Source: Roseicitreum antarcticum (lineage in GTDB: Bacteria; Pseudomonadota; Alphaproteobacteria; Rhodobacterales; Rhodobacteraceae). From it: 64,000 bases of DNA. The notes beneath the pieces were generated by a model, which was not told the DNA's origin, did not search any database, and saw nothing but the letters and a program-made list of their open reading frames with translations. This document shows, one piece after another, positions 18,974-30,723 of this stretch. The stretch's first letter is position 1; every line of letters starts with the position of its first letter. The translations under genes were made by a program, and so were the position numbers. Location: NCBI RefSeq assembly GCF_014681765.1, contig NZ_CP061498.1, positions 1,736,001-1,800,000 on the forward strand. Direction: 5' to 3'.

Positions 18974-20401
18974 ATGCGCATCGGGCTGATGATTGGGGCG
19001 TTGGTTGTCGCCGGGCTGGCCGGGCTTTGGCTGGGGGGGATGGGGAATACCACCCCGCCCGCAGCTTCGGCACAGATGCGCGCCGTGCCGCAGGACCGTA
19101 CGGAAGTCACGCTTAGCTTCGCGCCGGTGGTGCGGGCCGCCGCCCCTGCCGTGGTCAGCATCTATGCCCGCAGACTGATCGCCGAACGACGCGACCCGTT
19201 CGCGGATGATCCCGTTTTCGGCAACCTCTTCCGAGATTTCGGCCGCAGCGGTCCACGCGCGCAGAATGCTCTTGGCTCGGGTGTGATCGTGTCGCCCGAA
19301 GGTATTGTCGTCTCAAACTTCCATGTCGTCGGCGGCGCGGATGAGATCCGGGTGGTTCTGAATGACGGCCATGAATATGATGCCGACATCATCTTGTCGG
19401 ATGAGGAAAGCGATCTGGCGGTGCTGCAAATGCGTGGCGCGACGGGCCTGCCCACCCTTGCCCTGCGCGATTCCGACAGTGTCGAGGTCGGCGATCTGGT
19501 GCTGGCCATCGGCAACCCTTTCGGCGTGGGGCAGACGGTGTCTGGCGGCATTGTATCGGCAATGGCGCGGTCGGGCATCGGCGTGGGCAGCGGGCGGGGA
19601 TATTTCATCCAGACGGATGCCGCGATCAACCCCGGTAACTCCGGCGGCGCGCTGGTGGATTTGAACGGCGATCTCTTGGGCATCAACACCGCGATAATCA
19701 CGCAAAGCGGCGGGTCGGTGGGGATCGGCTTTGCCATTCCGGCCAACCTGGTGGCGCAGGTGGTGGCGCAGGCGCAGGCCGGACGGGAGCGGTTCACCCG
19801 CCCCTGGGCCGGGATCAGCGCGCAGGCGGTCGATGCCACACTGGCCGAGGCTTTCGGGCTGTCTGCCCCGCGCGGTGTCGCCATTTCGCAGATGCATCCC
19901 CAAAGCCCGCTGGTCGCCGCCGGGATGCAGCCGGGCGACATCGTGCTGGCGGTGGATGGCGCCCCCGTCAACACAGCGCCCGAGATGATGTTCCGCCTGT
20001 CGGTGCAGGGCATCGACGCGCGCGCCGCACTGACCTATCTGCGTGACGGCGAGACACTGAGCGCCGAAGTCGCCCTTGCCGCGCCGCCCGAAGCCCCCCC
20101 GCGCAACGCGATCAGCATCACAGCCCCGGTGGCGCTGCGCGGACTGCAGGTCGCGCAGGTCAACCCAGGCGTGATCACCGAGATGAACCTGCCACTGGAT
20201 TCCAGCGGCGTCGTTGTCGCGGACGCGCGGGACTGGGCCGCGCGGGCGGGGCTGCGCGCGGGCGACCTGATCTTGCAGATCAACACGACCCGGGTTTCCA
20301 ACACCGCCGATGTGGCGCGCGCCGCGCAGGAGCCCACCCGCAACTGGCTGGTCGAGGTGATGCGCGAAGGCCGCAAGCTGGCGCTGCGGTTCCGCATCTG
20401 A
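18974..20401 (+). CDS. Periplasmic serine protease, Do (DegP/DegQ) family
   Basis: A 475-residue protein with an N-terminal hydrophobic anchor or signal (LMIGALVVAGLAGLWLGG). The trypsin-like domain carries the catalytic triad: His in VVSNFHVVGG, Asp in DEESDLAVLQM and Ser in INPGNSGGALVDLNGDLLG. Two PDZ domains follow, at about 270-370 and 380-475 (GVAISQMHPQSPLVAAGMQPGDIV and GVVVADARDWAARAGLRAGDLI region). These proteases degrade or refold misfolded envelope proteins. It is co-directional with rarA, which starts 40 bp downstream. Confidence 0.9.
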   Translation: MRIGLMIGALVVAGLAGLWLGGMGNTTPPAASAQMRAVPQDRTEVTLSFAPVVRAAAPAVVSIYARRLIAERRDPFADDPVFGNLFRDFGRSGPRAQNALGSGVIVSPEGIVVSNFHVVGGADEIRVVLNDGHEYDADIILSDEESDLAVLQMRGATGLPTLALRDSDSVEVGDLVLAIGNPFGVGQTVSGGIVSAMARSGIGVGSGRGYFIQTDAAINPGNSGGALVDLNGDLLGINTAIITQSGGSVGIGFAIPANLVAQVVAQAQAGRERFTRPWAGISAQAVDATLAEAFGLSAPRGVAISQMHPQSPLVAAGMQPGDIVLAVDGAPVNTAPEMMFRLSVQGIDARAALTYLRDGETLSAEVALAAPPEAPPRNAISITAPVALRGLQVAQVNPGVITEMNLPLDSSGVVVADARDWAARAGLRAGDLILQINTTRVSNTADVARAAQEPTRNWLVEVMREGRKLALRFRI

Positions 20402-20441
20402 CCCCTTTCACCGCCCTCCGAACCGGCGTAGCGTGCGCGGC

Positions 20442-21761
20442 ATGGCAGACCTGTTCGACTCCACCGCTACCGCCGCTGCGGCCAAACCCTCTGCCCAGCG
20501 TCCGCTGGCCGACCGCCTGCGCCCGCAGGCGCTGACAGATGTCATCGGGCAGGCGCATGTGCTGGCCGACACCGGCCCACTGGGCGCGATGGTGGCGGCG
20601 GGGCAGCTGTCGTCGCTGATCCTGTGGGGGCCACCAGGCGTGGGTAAGACAACCATCGCGCGCCTGCTGGCCGACCTGACCGACCTGCATTTCGTGCAGA
20701 TCAGCGCGATCTTCACCGGCGTGGCCGAGTTGAAGAAGCTGTTTGAGCAGGCGCGCCACCGGCAGGGCAATGGCACAGGGACGCTTCTGTTTGTGGATGA
20801 GATCCACCGCTTCAACAAATCGCAGCAGGACGGATTTCTGCCCTATATGGAAGACGGCACTATCGTGCTGGTCGGCGCCACGACTGAGAATCCCTCATTC
20901 GAGCTAAACGCCGCACTTCTGAGCCGTGCACAGGTGATCGTGCTCCACCGGCTGGAACTGGCGGATCTGGAGCATCTGGCACAGCGCGCCGAAGGGGATA
21001 TGGGCCGCCCCCTGCCCCTGACCGCAGCCGCCCGCGATGCCTTGCTGGAAATGGCAGATGGCGACGGGCGCGCGCTTCTCAACCTGATCGAACAGGTGAT
21101 GGGTTGGCCCGCGGGCGACCCGATGACCCCCGACGGTCTGGCTACCCGGTTGATGCGTCGCGCGGCGAAATACGACAAATCCGGCGATGAGCATTACAAC
21201 CTGATCTCGGCGCTGCACAAATCGGTGCGCGGCTCGGACCCAGATGCCGCCCTTTACTGGATGGCGCGGATGTTTGCCGGGGGCGAAGACCCGCGCTATC
21301 TGGCGCGCCGCCTGACCCGCATGGCGGTCGAGGATATCGGGCTGGCCGACACCAATGCACAGGCCGTCTGCCTGGAGGCATGGCAAACCTATGAGCGCCT
21401 CGGCTCACCCGAAGGGGAACTGGCGCTGGCACAGGCGGTGATCTATCTGGCGCTGGCCCCGAAATCCAACGCTGGCTATGTGGCGTGGAAGGCCGCGCAA
21501 GCGCTGGCCCGCAAAACCGGATCCGCGATGCCGCCAAAGCACATCCTGAATGCGCCCACTGGCATGATGAAAGATCAGGGCTATGGCGCGGGCTATGCCT
21601 ATGACCATGATGCCGAGGATGGATTTTCCGGACAGAACTATTTCCCCGATGGGGTGAAGCGCCCCGCGCTTTACCTGCCGCTGGAACGCGGGTTCGAGCG
21701 GGACTTGAAAAAGCGGCTGGAGTTCTTTGAGCGGCTGCGCGCCAAGCGGCAGGGCAGCTGA
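20442..21761 (+). CDS. rarA: Replication-associated recombination protein A (RarA/MgsA)
   Basis: I prefer the ATG at 20442 (MADLFDS), giving 439 residues; another ATG lies 9 bases upstream. AAA+ ATPase motifs are clear: Walker A LWGPPGVGKTTIA, Walker B LLFVDEIHRFNKSQQDGFLP and sensor segment VGATTENPSFELNAAL. The C-terminal part contains YDKSGDEHYNLISALHKSVRGSDPDAALYW (quoted in part: DEHYNLISALHKSVRGSD), typical of the MgsA/WRNIP1 family, which acts as a tetramer at stalled replication forks. It follows the Do protease by 40 bp. Confidence 0.93.
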   Translation: MADLFDSTATAAAAKPSAQRPLADRLRPQALTDVIGQAHVLADTGPLGAMVAAGQLSSLILWGPPGVGKTTIARLLADLTDLHFVQISAIFTGVAELKKLFEQARHRQGNGTGTLLFVDEIHRFNKSQQDGFLPYMEDGTIVLVGATTENPSFELNAALLSRAQVIVLHRLELADLEHLAQRAEGDMGRPLPLTAAARDALLEMADGDGRALLNLIEQVMGWPAGDPMTPDGLATRLMRRAAKYDKSGDEHYNLISALHKSVRGSDPDAALYWMARMFAGGEDPRYLARRLTRMAVEDIGLADTNAQAVCLEAWQTYERLGSPEGELALAQAVIYLALAPKSNAGYVAWKAAQALARKTGSAMPPKHILNAPTGMMKDQGYGAGYAYDHDAEDGFSGQNYFPDGVKRPALYLPLERGFERDLKKRLEFFERLRAKRQGS

Positions 21762-21768
21762 GGCGCGC

Positions 21769-21797
21769 GCTGCACGGGCGCGCGCCCCCCGTGCAGC
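21769..21797. terminator. Bidirectional hairpin between rarA and fghA
   Basis: GCTGCACGGG (21769-21778) pairs with CCCGTGCAGC (21788-21797) in the 47-bp gap between two convergent genes. There is no T-run, but position and symmetry fit a shared terminator. Confidence 0.6.
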
Positions 21798-21808
21798 GGC
21801 ATTGCGCG

Positions 21809-22642
21809 TCAGCGCGCGCGCAGCGCTTCGGCATGGAACTGCACATGATCGCGCATGAAGCTGGCGACGAAGAAATAGCTGTGGTCATAGCCCGGCTGCA
21901 TGCGGAACGTGCCCGCCTGCCGTCGCGCGGCCATCGCGTCGGCCAAACGTTCGGGCATCAACAGGTCCAGGAACTGATCTGCGCCGCCCTGATCAACCAA
22001 CACCGGACCATTGAACCCCGTCTCGCGCATCTGGATGCTGGCATCATGGCGCGCCCATGTGGCGGGGGCATCGCCCAGATAACCAGCCAGTTGCTTGCGC
22101 CCCCAGTCGCTGCCCGTCGGATGCGCGATCGGCGCGAAGGCCGAGGCCGAGGCGAAGCGATCGCCGCAGCCCATCGCCATCGTCAGTGCGCCATGGCCGC
22201 CCATGGAGTGCCCGGTAATCGCCTGCCGCGCCGCATCGAGTGAGAAATGGTCGAAGACCAGCGCGGGCAGATCTTCGGTCACATAGTCCCACATACGAAA
22301 GTGCGGGGCCCAAGGTGCCTGCGTCGCGTTGACATAAAAGCCCGCGCCCTGCCCCATGTCGAATGCATCATCATCCGCAACCCCGTCGCCGCGCGGCGAG
22401 GTGTCGGGGAAAATCAGCGCCAGCCCGTTCTGTGCGGCATGGGCCTGCGCGCCAGCCTTCACCATCGCATTTTCATGCGTGCATGTGAGACCCGAGAGGT
22501 ACCACAACACCGGCACCTTGCTCTTCGCTGCCTGCGGCGGCAGGAACAGCCCAAAGGTCATATCACCGCCCGTGGCGGCAGAGGCATGGCGATACACCCC
22601 CTGCACGCCGCCAAAGGCTCGATTTTCCGATATGATTTCCAT
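21809..22642 (-). CDS. fghA: S-formylglutathione hydrolase
   Basis: A 277-residue esterase. I start at the ATG at 22642 because AAGGGTGG lies 6 bases before it; a GTG at 22651 is also possible. It has the alpha/beta-hydrolase nucleophile elbow GHSMGGHGAL, the substrate loop NAMVKAGAQ and the C-terminal catalytic His in GYDHSYFF. It hydrolyses S-formylglutathione to formate and glutathione, the second step of glutathione-dependent formaldehyde oxidation. It is directly downstream of the class III alcohol dehydrogenase (12 bp), which performs the first step. Confidence 0.93.
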   Translation of the reverse strand: MEIISENRAFGGVQGVYRHASAATGGDMTFGLFLPPQAAKSKVPVLWYLSGLTCTHENAMVKAGAQAHAAQNGLALIFPDTSPRGDGVADDDAFDMGQGAGFYVNATQAPWAPHFRMWDYVTEDLPALVFDHFSLDAARQAITGHSMGGHGALTMAMGCGDRFASASAFAPIAHPTGSDWGRKQLAGYLGDAPATWARHDASIQMRETGFNGPVLVDQGGADQFLDLLMPERLADAMAARRQAGTFRMQPGYDHSYFFVASFMRDHVQFHAEALRAR

Positions 22643-22653
22643 TGCAGCCACCC

Positions 22654-23784
22654 TTAATAGACCACGACAGCGCGGATGGATTCCCCGGCATGCATCAGGT
22701 CGAAGCCGGTGTTGATCTCATCAAGGGTAAGGGTGTGCGTGATCATCGGGTCGATTTCGATCTTGCCATCCATGTACCAGTTCACGAATTTCGGCACATC
22801 GGTGCGGCCCTTGGCCCCGCCGAAGGCTGTGCCTTTCCAGACCCGCCCCGTGACCAACTGGAAGGGCCGCGTGGAAATCTCGGCCCCCGCAGGTGCGACC
22901 CCGATGATGACCGAAACGCCCCAGCCGCGATGCGAACATTCCAACGCGTCGCGCATGACCTTCACATTGCCAGTAGCGTCGAAACTATAGTCCACGCCGC
23001 CGATGTGATCATTTCCGCGTTTGGTCAGATTCACGATCTCCTGCACCACGCTGCCCTCGATCTTGGAGGGATTGACGAAATGCGTCATCCCGAACTTGCG
23101 CGCCATGTCCTCTTTGGCGTCATTCAGATCGACGCCGATGATCATGTCAGCCCCCGCCATACGCAGGCCCTGAATGACGTTCAGTCCAATGCCACCGAGT
23201 CCAAACACCGCTGCGGTCGAGCCGATCTCGACCCCTGCGGTATTGATGACCGCACCGATGCCGGTGGTCACACCGCAGCCAATGTAGCAGATCTTCTCGA
23301 AAGGGGCGTCATCGCGCACCTTGGCCAGCGCTATTTCCGGCATGACAGTATGGTTGGCGAAGGTCGAACAGCCCATGTAGTGGTAGATCGGTGTGCCATC
23401 CAGCATGGAGAACCGCGTGGTCCCGTCAGGCATCAGACCCTGACCCTGGGTGTTGCGGATCGCCGTGCACAGGTTGGTCTTGCCCGACAGGCAGGAATAG
23501 CACTCCCGGCACTCAGGCGTGTAAAGCGGGATGACATGGTCGCCGGGCTTCAGGGTGGTCACCCCTTCGCCCACTTCCAGAACAATACCGGCGCCTTCAT
23601 GGCCCAGGATGGCAGGAAACAGCCCTTCGGGGTCGGCGCCCGATCGCGTGAATTCATCGGTGTGGCAGATACCGGTGGCCTTGATTTCCACCAGAACCTC
23701 ACCGGCGCGGGGGCTTTCCAGATTGACCTCCATCACCTCCAGGGGTTTACCGGCTTCCAGTGCAACGGCTGCGCGTGTTCTCAT
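22654..23784 (-). CDS. S-(hydroxymethyl)glutathione dehydrogenase (class III ADH)
   Basis: The ATG at 23784 sits behind GAAGGAAGA and gives 376 residues, the normal length. Catalytic zinc ligands appear in TGICHTDEF (Cys, His) and in the conserved GHEGAGIV, structural zinc cysteines in [17 protein letters not shown], and the NAD fold in [14 protein letters not shown]. It oxidises S-hydroxymethylglutathione to S-formylglutathione and can also reduce S-nitrosoglutathione. The operon with the formylglutathione hydrolase makes formaldehyde detoxification or oxidation the clear role. Confidence 0.95.
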   Translation of the reverse strand: MRTRAAVALEAGKPLEVMEVNLESPRAGEVLVEIKATGICHTDEFTRSGADPEGLFPAILGHEGAGIVLEVGEGVTTLKPGDHVIPLYTPECRECYSCLSGKTNLCTAIRNTQGQGLMPDGTTRFSMLDGTPIYHYMGCSTFANHTVMPEIALAKVRDDAPFEKICYIGCGVTTGIGAVINTAGVEIGSTAAVFGLGGIGLNVIQGLRMAGADMIIGVDLNDAKEDMARKFGMTHFVNPSKIEGSVVQEIVNLTKRGNDHIGGVDYSFDATGNVKVMRDALECSHRGWGVSVIIGVAPAGAEISTRPFQLVTGRVWKGTAFGGAKGRTDVPKFVNWYMDGKIEIDPMITHTLTLDEINTGFDLMHAGESIRAVVVY

Positions 23785-24019
23785 GGCTGTCTTCCTTCTG
23801 TAGCGCCGCGGGGCGCGTTCCATCCCGATGTGCCCAGCATCCGCCGGGAAAGGGTCGGCTGCAAGAGGGGGGCGACAATTATCACCCCTTAACGGTTGCA
23901 TCCGACCGAGCTCGCGGTCGGCCGCGATGGCCCACACATGCCGACACGCACAAAGCGACCTTTCCGGTGCGGTACCCAGTTTGAGACCCAAACCCGGGCG
24001 GCGTTTGCGCTTAGCCCTC

Positions 24020-25084
24020 TCAGCCCAAGCGGATCGTGGCCCCGGGATCAAGCTTTGGTGTCAGCTCTATCCGCACCCCCCCGCCCGTGTCTGCCGTGGC
24101 CGCCGCGACAATCGACGCCGCGCGGCTGCCGATCTGACGCCGACAGGCATCCATCGTTGCCAGCCGGATCGGCAGACCGTCCAGTAGCTCAACCCCGTTG
24201 AACCCCGCCAGCCCCAGCTTGCCCGGCACATCGATGCCGTGCTCCAGGCACCACAAAAGCCCACCCGCGCCGATCATGTCATTTGAGTAATACAGGAAAT
24301 CCAGGTCAGGGGTACGCGACAGGATCGCCTGCGTCATCTCTCGCCCCTTCAGCAGTGCCGAGCCACCCGCGTAATATTCGGCGTCGATCAGCGACACACC
24401 AGCCTTCGACAAGACCTCGTTGAACCCTTCAAGCCGTTTGCGGGCGCGATGATCGTCGGGCATCTTGGTTCCCAGAAACCCGATGCGCCGATAGCCCGCT
24501 GTCAGGATCGCCGCCGCCATCTGCCGCCCCGCCGCACGATGCGAAATCCCCACGACCGAGTCGATCGCCGCACCGTCGACATCCATGATCTCGACAATCG
24601 GAATACCTGAATTGACCAGCATGGCCCGCGCGGCATCAGAATGCTCCAACCCCGCCAAAATGACGCCTGACGGACGCCAGGAAAGCATTTCATAGAGCAC
24701 GCTCTCTTCGCGTTCAGCCGAGTATTCGGTGACCCCGAAAACCGGCTGCAATGCGGTGTCCTGCAACCCGTCAGAGATGCCGCGCAAGACCTCGGGGAAG
24801 ACCATATTCGACAACGAAGGTATGATGACAGCGACAAGGTTAACCCGCTGCGAGGCCAGTGCGCCCGCGATCTTGTTGGGCACGTATCCCAACCGCTTCG
24901 CCGCCGACAGCACCTTGTCGCGCGTCGCCGCCGAGACATCGGTGCGGTTGCGCAACACCCGACTTACGGTCATTTCACTGACACCACTGGCCTCAGACAC
25001 ATCACGCAGGGTCAAGGGGCGACGACTATACGGCGGATGATAATGGGCCAAGGTGCAACCTGCTGTGTGATTGACGGCTGACAA
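24020..25084 (-). CDS. LacI family transcriptional regulator
   Basis: A 354-residue regulator. The N-terminal helix-turn-helix reads [20 protein letters not shown] with the hinge [16 protein letters not shown], followed by a periplasmic-binding-protein-like effector domain (about 80-345). The family represses sugar or gluconate-type catabolic genes until an effector binds. Its gene lies upstream of the formaldehyde genes on the same strand, separated by 235 bp, so control of that operon is possible but unproven. Relatives often annotated as gluconate-type (GntR of the LacI family) share the same start. Confidence 0.88.
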   Translation of the reverse strand: MSAVNHTAGCTLAHYHPPYSRRPLTLRDVSEASGVSEMTVSRVLRNRTDVSAATRDKVLSAAKRLGYVPNKIAGALASQRVNLVAVIIPSLSNMVFPEVLRGISDGLQDTALQPVFGVTEYSAEREESVLYEMLSWRPSGVILAGLEHSDAARAMLVNSGIPIVEIMDVDGAAIDSVVGISHRAAGRQMAAAILTAGYRRIGFLGTKMPDDHRARKRLEGFNEVLSKAGVSLIDAEYYAGGSALLKGREMTQAILSRTPDLDFLYYSNDMIGAGGLLWCLEHGIDVPGKLGLAGFNGVELLDGLPIRLATMDACRRQIGSRAASIVAAATADTGGGVRIELTPKLDPGATIRLG

Positions 25085-25189
25085 CCCTTACAAGGCTTTC
25101 CCGGGAAGGCCAAGAGGCGCGAAATATCAATCGTGACACTGCGACAGAAAGCCGGTATTGCCGGGCGCAGTATGCGCCATCGCTCACAA

Positions 25190-25266
25190 GGCCCCGTAGC
25201 TCAACTGGATAGAGCAGCCCCCTCCTAAGGGGCAGGTTATTGGTTCGAATCCAATCGGGGTCACCA
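25190..25266 (+). tRNA. tRNA-Arg(CCT)
   Basis: The acceptor stem GGCCCCG pairs with CGGGGTC (one G-T pair). The D arm contains GCTCAACTGGATAGAGC, the anticodon stem-loop is GCCCC-CTCCTAA-GGGGC with anticodon CCT, the T arm is ATTGG-TTCGAAT-CCAAT, and the CCA tail is encoded (25264-25266). It lies at the exact edge of the accessory island, and its 3' end is a common integrase target. Confidence 0.95.
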
Positions 25267-25568
25267 CTTAACTCAATAAAATCAGAGTATTGCGAGATCT
25301 TACGCAAGTCGCTTTGCTGGTTCATGCGGGATTTTACGGCTTCTGTACGGAAACATGTAAAGAACACCGGTACAAAACCCGTACAGCCCAATCCAATGGG
25401 CGGAGGAATCCGACGACAACTTGAAATGAAAAATCCCCGTCCGGCGGCAACCGAAACCGGGATTAAATCAGATACGAAAGCGTCCTGCCTTCAAATACAC
25501 AGTACCTTAAATGTGGGCGTCAAGGCAATCGGCAATCAATTATCCTGTCCAGTGATGGGGGTGGCGAC
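25267..25568. other. Left edge of the accessory island, no gene seen
   Basis: 302 bp between tRNA-Arg and the RepC-like fragment. The GC content falls sharply, and short GTAC-containing repeats occur (GTACGGAAAC, GGTACAAAACCCGTACAG at about 25346-25384), as seen at integrase-binding sites of tRNA-borne islands. No integrase gene is present in the window. Confidence 0.4.
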
Positions 25569-26108
25569 ATGAGCGCAACCACAACACATCAGGGCTTGCC
25601 GGAGGAGATGCAGCCATTCGCACTTTTGGAGCTTATTGAAAGCCTGAAATCCGAGCTTGGTCTGATCGATCAGGATATCACCTACCTTCGTTGGGTTTTC
25701 CGACGTGTGAAGCGCACCGACTTTGTTGCGGGCCGGATTTGCGCAGCTTGGACATCTGTAGCAAAAATGGCGGTCGAGTTGGGCTTCAGTCCCCGCACGA
25801 TTCATCGGATCGAGACGCGTCTTCGGAGGTGTGGAATTATTCTGAAAGCCAGCCTCGCCAATGGGCGCAGGTACGGGCGGCGATCCGAAGATGGATTGAT
25901 CATGCGAGCGGGCGGGATCAATCTCGCTCCTGTCATCAATCGGGCGTGCGAGTTGTCAAACAAGTTGCGGTTGTCTCGATTGGCTGCGGTCGACCTCAAA
26001 GATGAACAGGAACGAGCGAGTTTGTTCATCGACGACAGCACAAACGAAAATATTTCCAACGCGGCCATGAAACGATTTGGCGAGAATTATCTTGGTTGCA
26101 TCCACTAG
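25569..26108 (+). pseudogene. RepC-like replication initiator, N-terminal fragment
   Basis: A 179-residue frame. After a 40-residue helical start it contains a winged-helix region (VAKMAVELGFSPRTIHRIET, RLRRCGIILKASLANGRRYG) and RRSEDGLIMRAGGINLAP. The pattern of helix-turn-helix, NGRRYGRR, then a Gly-Ile/Phe-x-Leu-x-Pro segment resembles the N-terminal domain of alphaproteobacterial plasmid RepC proteins, which are about 400 residues. The frame stops at 26108, 60 bp before an IS3 element, so it is probably truncated. Codon use and GC differ from the backbone. Function as a replication protein is inferred from resemblance only. Confidence 0.5.
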
Positions 26109-26217
26109 CGGCCCAAGCGGACCCTGACCATGCCATTGGGCGCTGCGATGAGGCATCTTCAGGCCGGATGTATCGACCCACTGAAAATCTGCTCATGCTA
26201 TAAAGGAGAAGGTAGCA

Positions 26218-26535
26218 ATGAGTGTGACGATGGACGAGAGCATCAAACGGTGGACGGCGAAGCGGAAAATGGCCCTTGTGGTCGAGATCATGCAAGGCAA
26301 GACGACGGTTGCCGAGGCCAGCCGGTCGTTCGACCTTTCGCCCTCGGAGATCGAGGGTTGGATCGACGACGCGAAGAAGTGCATGGAGAACGCGCTGCGG
26401 GCCAATCCGCTTGATATCCGCGAGCAGTATGAGAAGCAGCTGAAGGACCTTCAAGAAGCCTACGGTGAGGCGATGCTGGAGCTGCGCGCTCGAAAAAAGT
26501 TCCAGGCCCTCATGGAGCGGGAGGACGGCAATTGA
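26218..26535 (+). CDS. IS3-family OrfA (helix-turn-helix, DUF1153-like)
   Basis: A 105-residue protein with a helix-turn-helix region (KTTVAEASRSFDLSPSEIEG) and a C-terminal coiled coil (EKQLKDLQEAYGEAMLELRA), the usual OrfA architecture of IS3 elements. It is preceded by AAAGGAGAAGG. Its stop overlaps the TTG start of orfB (TTGA). OrfA alone binds the element ends. Confidence 0.85.
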   Translation: MSVTMDESIKRWTAKRKMALVVEIMQGKTTVAEASRSFDLSPSEIEGWIDDAKKCMENALRANPLDIREQYEKQLKDLQEAYGEAMLELRARKKFQALMEREDGN

Positions 26536-27206
26536 TCCGGACGCTCCATGAGGGCCTGCTGGCGGACGGGATCGCGGTGCCGCTTACCAAGCTATGCGCC
26601 TGGTTTGGCGTGCCGCGACGAACGCTTTACTACACGCCGACCAAGGCCGCGCCCAAGGTCGATCCCCGCTTGGCAGAGCCGATCAAGGCCATGATCGAAA
26701 AGGAGCCGTCCTTCGGCTACCGCACCGTGGCCTGGCTTCTCGGCTTCAATAAAAACACGGTGCAGCGCATCTTCCAGATCAAGGGCTGGCAGGTGCGCAA
26801 GCGCCCGATCGGCATGCGGCCGCGGATTGAAGCTGTGCCGTCCGTTGCAGCGGCGCCCAATGAGCGTTGGTCGACGGATCTCTGCCGGGTCTGGGCGGGA
26901 CGCGATGGCTGGACCACGCTGGCCTTGGTCATCGACTGTCACACGCGCGAGCTTCTGGGCTGGCATCTGTCACGATCGGGAAAGGCGACCACCGCTGCCA
27001 GCGCACTGGAGCATGCGCTGATCAGCCGGTTCGGCACGCTCGGCAAAGTGCCTGTAACTGCCGGACGTAATCTCCCCAAAATCGCCGTTTGAAAATTCCC
27101 CGATACGCGAGCGGCGATGCCGATTTCCGGACTTCATATATCCGGAAATTGGCGGCGCCGCGGGAAGCTGGCCTGATGCCCATAGCAGAGCAATGGGGGC
27201 AAACAG

Positions 27207-28428
27207 GTGCAGGGACTGAGGGAGATCATCATGATCCATGATTTGAAGAAACAAGGGCTGAGCGTGACTTCGATTGCGCGGAAGGTCGGGTGCGACCGCA
27301 AGACCGTGCGGAAGTATCTTGAGCTTGGTTTGGAGGGGCCGACGTATGGCCCGCGCCAGCCACGCGATCGGCTGCTTGACCCGTTTGAGGGTATCTGCGT
27401 GAACGTGTCCTTACCTTTCCCGGCCTTTCCGGCGCGCGTCTGCTGAGGGAGATCAGGGAGCTGGGCTACGCTGGCGGCTACACGGCGGTGACCGATCTTC
27501 TCCGGGAGGTGCGTCCGCCGGCACGCACACAGTTCGAGCGCCGGTTCGAGACGCCGCCGGGCCGACAGGCGCAGGTCGACTTCGCTGAGTTTGCGGTTGA
27601 GTTCACCGACGAGCCCGGTGTCACGCGCAAAGTATGGCTGTTCTCGCTGAACCTGGGACACAGCCGCTGGCTCTGGGGCAGCTTTGTCGCGAGCCAGAAC
27701 CTGCAGTCGGTGATGCGCTGCCACATTGCCGCCTTTGCAGCCATGGACGGTGTGCCGGAGGAAATCCTCTACGACCGGATGAAGACTGCAGTAATTGGCG
27801 AAGACGAGGCCGGTGTGATCACCTACAATGCCTCTCTTGTGGCGTTGCTGAACCATTACGGCGCGGTGCCGCGGGCCTGTCGGCCGTATCGGGCCAAAAC
27901 GAAGGGAAAGGTCGAACGTCCTTTCCGCTACATCCGTCAGGATTTTTTCCTGGCCCGGACCTTCAGGAACCTTGCTGATCTGAATGCCCAGTTCGACAGC
28001 TGGCGGACAGGCGTTGCCAACCCGGGTCCATGCGACAACAAGGCGGATCGTGAACGAAGCCTTCGATGAAGAGCGGCCGTGCCTGAAGATACTGCCGCAT
28101 ATCCCTTACAGTGCTGTGCTGACAATCGAGCGCCGGGTCAGCCACGAAGGCATGGTCTCGGTCGACGGAATTACTACAGCGTTCCGGATACGACCCGCAA
28201 ACGTGTGGTCGAGGTTCAGAACCACACTGACGAGGTCCGCATCTTCGAGCAGGTGTGATGATCGCCCGCACCCGGTTCTGGAGGGCAAGAACCAGCGCCG
28301 TGTCGATCCTGCGCATCGCAAGGCGCCACCGGTCCGGCGACCCGTCTCTCAAACGACTGGTGTCCCACTCAGATCTCTGACCTTCTACGATGCCGTGGGC
28401 GACGTCTCGCGGCCGAGGGAGCGCGATC
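27207..28428 (+). pseudogene. IstA transposase of IS21, multiply frameshifted
   Basis: Three frames together spell one IstA of about 400 residues. The start (helix-turn-helix KQGLSVTSIARKVGCDRKTV) is in frame until a missing G in the run at 27388-27391. The DDE core (QAQVDFAEFAVEF, YDRMKTAVIGED, YRAKTKGKVERPFRYIRQDF) is then in the next frame until about 28030, where another base is missing. The C-terminal part follows with a further break near 28170 (GGAATTAC where GGAAATTAC is expected). It cannot make an active transposase. Confidence 0.85.
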
Positions 28429-29259
<831 letters not shown>

Positions 29260-30372
29260 ACCCGGCTGATTACCGGACCCGCCAGAGTGGGGAATTTTAC
29301 TTCGGCACTTTTGGGGAAAGTTCAAACGGCGTTGACAGTGCCACACGAGTTCCTTCTCAGGTCCGACAACGGGCTGGTCTTTACAAGTCGGAAATACACT
29401 GCGCTGGTCCGCAGCTATGGCCTGAAACAGGAGTTCATCACGCCACATTGCCCGCAACAGAATGGCATGGTCGAGCGCGTGATCAGGACACTGAAGGAGC
29501 AGTGTGTTCATCGCCAACGCTTCGACAGCATCCAGCACGCGACGCGCGCCATGGGCGACTGGATCCAGTTCTGCAACTACGAGCGCCCACATCAAGCGCT
29601 CGCCATGAAAACCCCCGCCGCGACATTCGAATTAGCGGCCTAACCTGTGCAGATTTCGCTGGGTCGATACACGGACTTGTGTGACCGTGGCGCAGACTGC
29701 CTTCTTGCATTTTTGCTACGCATGATGTGAAAGACTTAGCGCCAAGCCGCAAGCCGCTCGCGGCACAACTCCAGCATCTGCTCGGCCTCCGCCGTCATCT
29801 CCGCTTCAAGGTTCGGCACATCCGGCACGATGATCTGATCGAGCCCGGCGGCAAACCTTTCGATAAGCTCGTCTATAGCGGCATTGGCAGTACGTGCCGG
29901 TCTCCCGGCGGTCGCGGCGAGGCGTAGGAAGTCAGCGCGCCGCAACCGGTCATCCTTGCCATTCAGCTTGAGCGCCATGCGATCATGCTCCAGCCTTGGG
30001 AATACGCGGGTCGTCACCGCATCATAGACCGGCGCCATCCTCACGCTCTCAAACGTGTCTGCTCCAGGCGCTGCTATCTTAAGTAGGGCAAGGTTTTTAA
30101 GATGCATGTCACCATCGGCAATGAGCCAAGCAAACAGCGCGCGCCTCGATATGACCGTCAGGTCTTCCTCGGGCGCGGTGGAAAGCGGACGCACGGCGCG
30201 CGCGAACCGCTCAATCGTGTTATCATATTTGGCTTCAGGGGGCAAATCAAGAACAGAGCAGATGTCTTCGAGCGCAATACGTCGATGATCATCAGCACTG
30301 CTACGGATGTCAAAGCGTTCCACAATCAACGCCGGCGGCATACCGTCCGGCATGCCCATCAATGCGATGGTC

Positions 30373-30657
30373 GGAGCTTCAAGTCCGGCAGCCTGCCCCA
30401 AGGTCATCGACAAATACTCGATAACCGGTAGGGCCTGAAATCCACTTGTGCCGGCAGGTTTTAGTATATGCGTGAAGGGCTCTAGCGTGCTGGGAATAAG
30501 GCGTCCCTTTGGGTCAAGAAACATCGGAGCCTTGATCTGCACACCAGAGAGGCGCGGTGTCTGCGAGTTTGCAAACAAGCGCGCGAGATATTCTTCAAAA
30601 TTGTTCTCAATATCACCGCGCCCCGGGCCGTCATAGCTCCCGATAAACACGCCTTCT
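30373..30657. repeat. 285-bp direct repeat, left copy
   Basis: Bases 30373-30657 are repeated at 31884-32168 with constant offset 1511. The copy abuts the IS end at 30658 exactly. It encodes the middle of the HipT-like kinase. Confidence 0.92.
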
Positions 30658-30723
30658 TGGAGTGCCCCCACTGAAGTGGTCCACCAACTGGGATAGTATT
30701 ATCCCATTTCAGGAGGACCAGAG

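Noticed and set aside
22642-23892. A 416-codon plus-strand open frame opposite the class III alcohol dehydrogenase
   Set aside because: It mirrors codon structure of the real gene, which has all ADH motifs; the antisense product has none and lacks a ribosome site.
25190-25266. Search for a second copy of the tRNA-Arg 3' end as an attachment site at the right island edge
   Set aside because: No repeat of GGTTCGAATCCAATCGGGG was found by eye elsewhere in the window.
25569-26108. Considered as an excisionase or phage regulator next to the tRNA
   Set aside because: Too long for an excisionase and the winged-helix plus NGRRYGRR pattern fits RepC-type proteins better; no phage genes are nearby.
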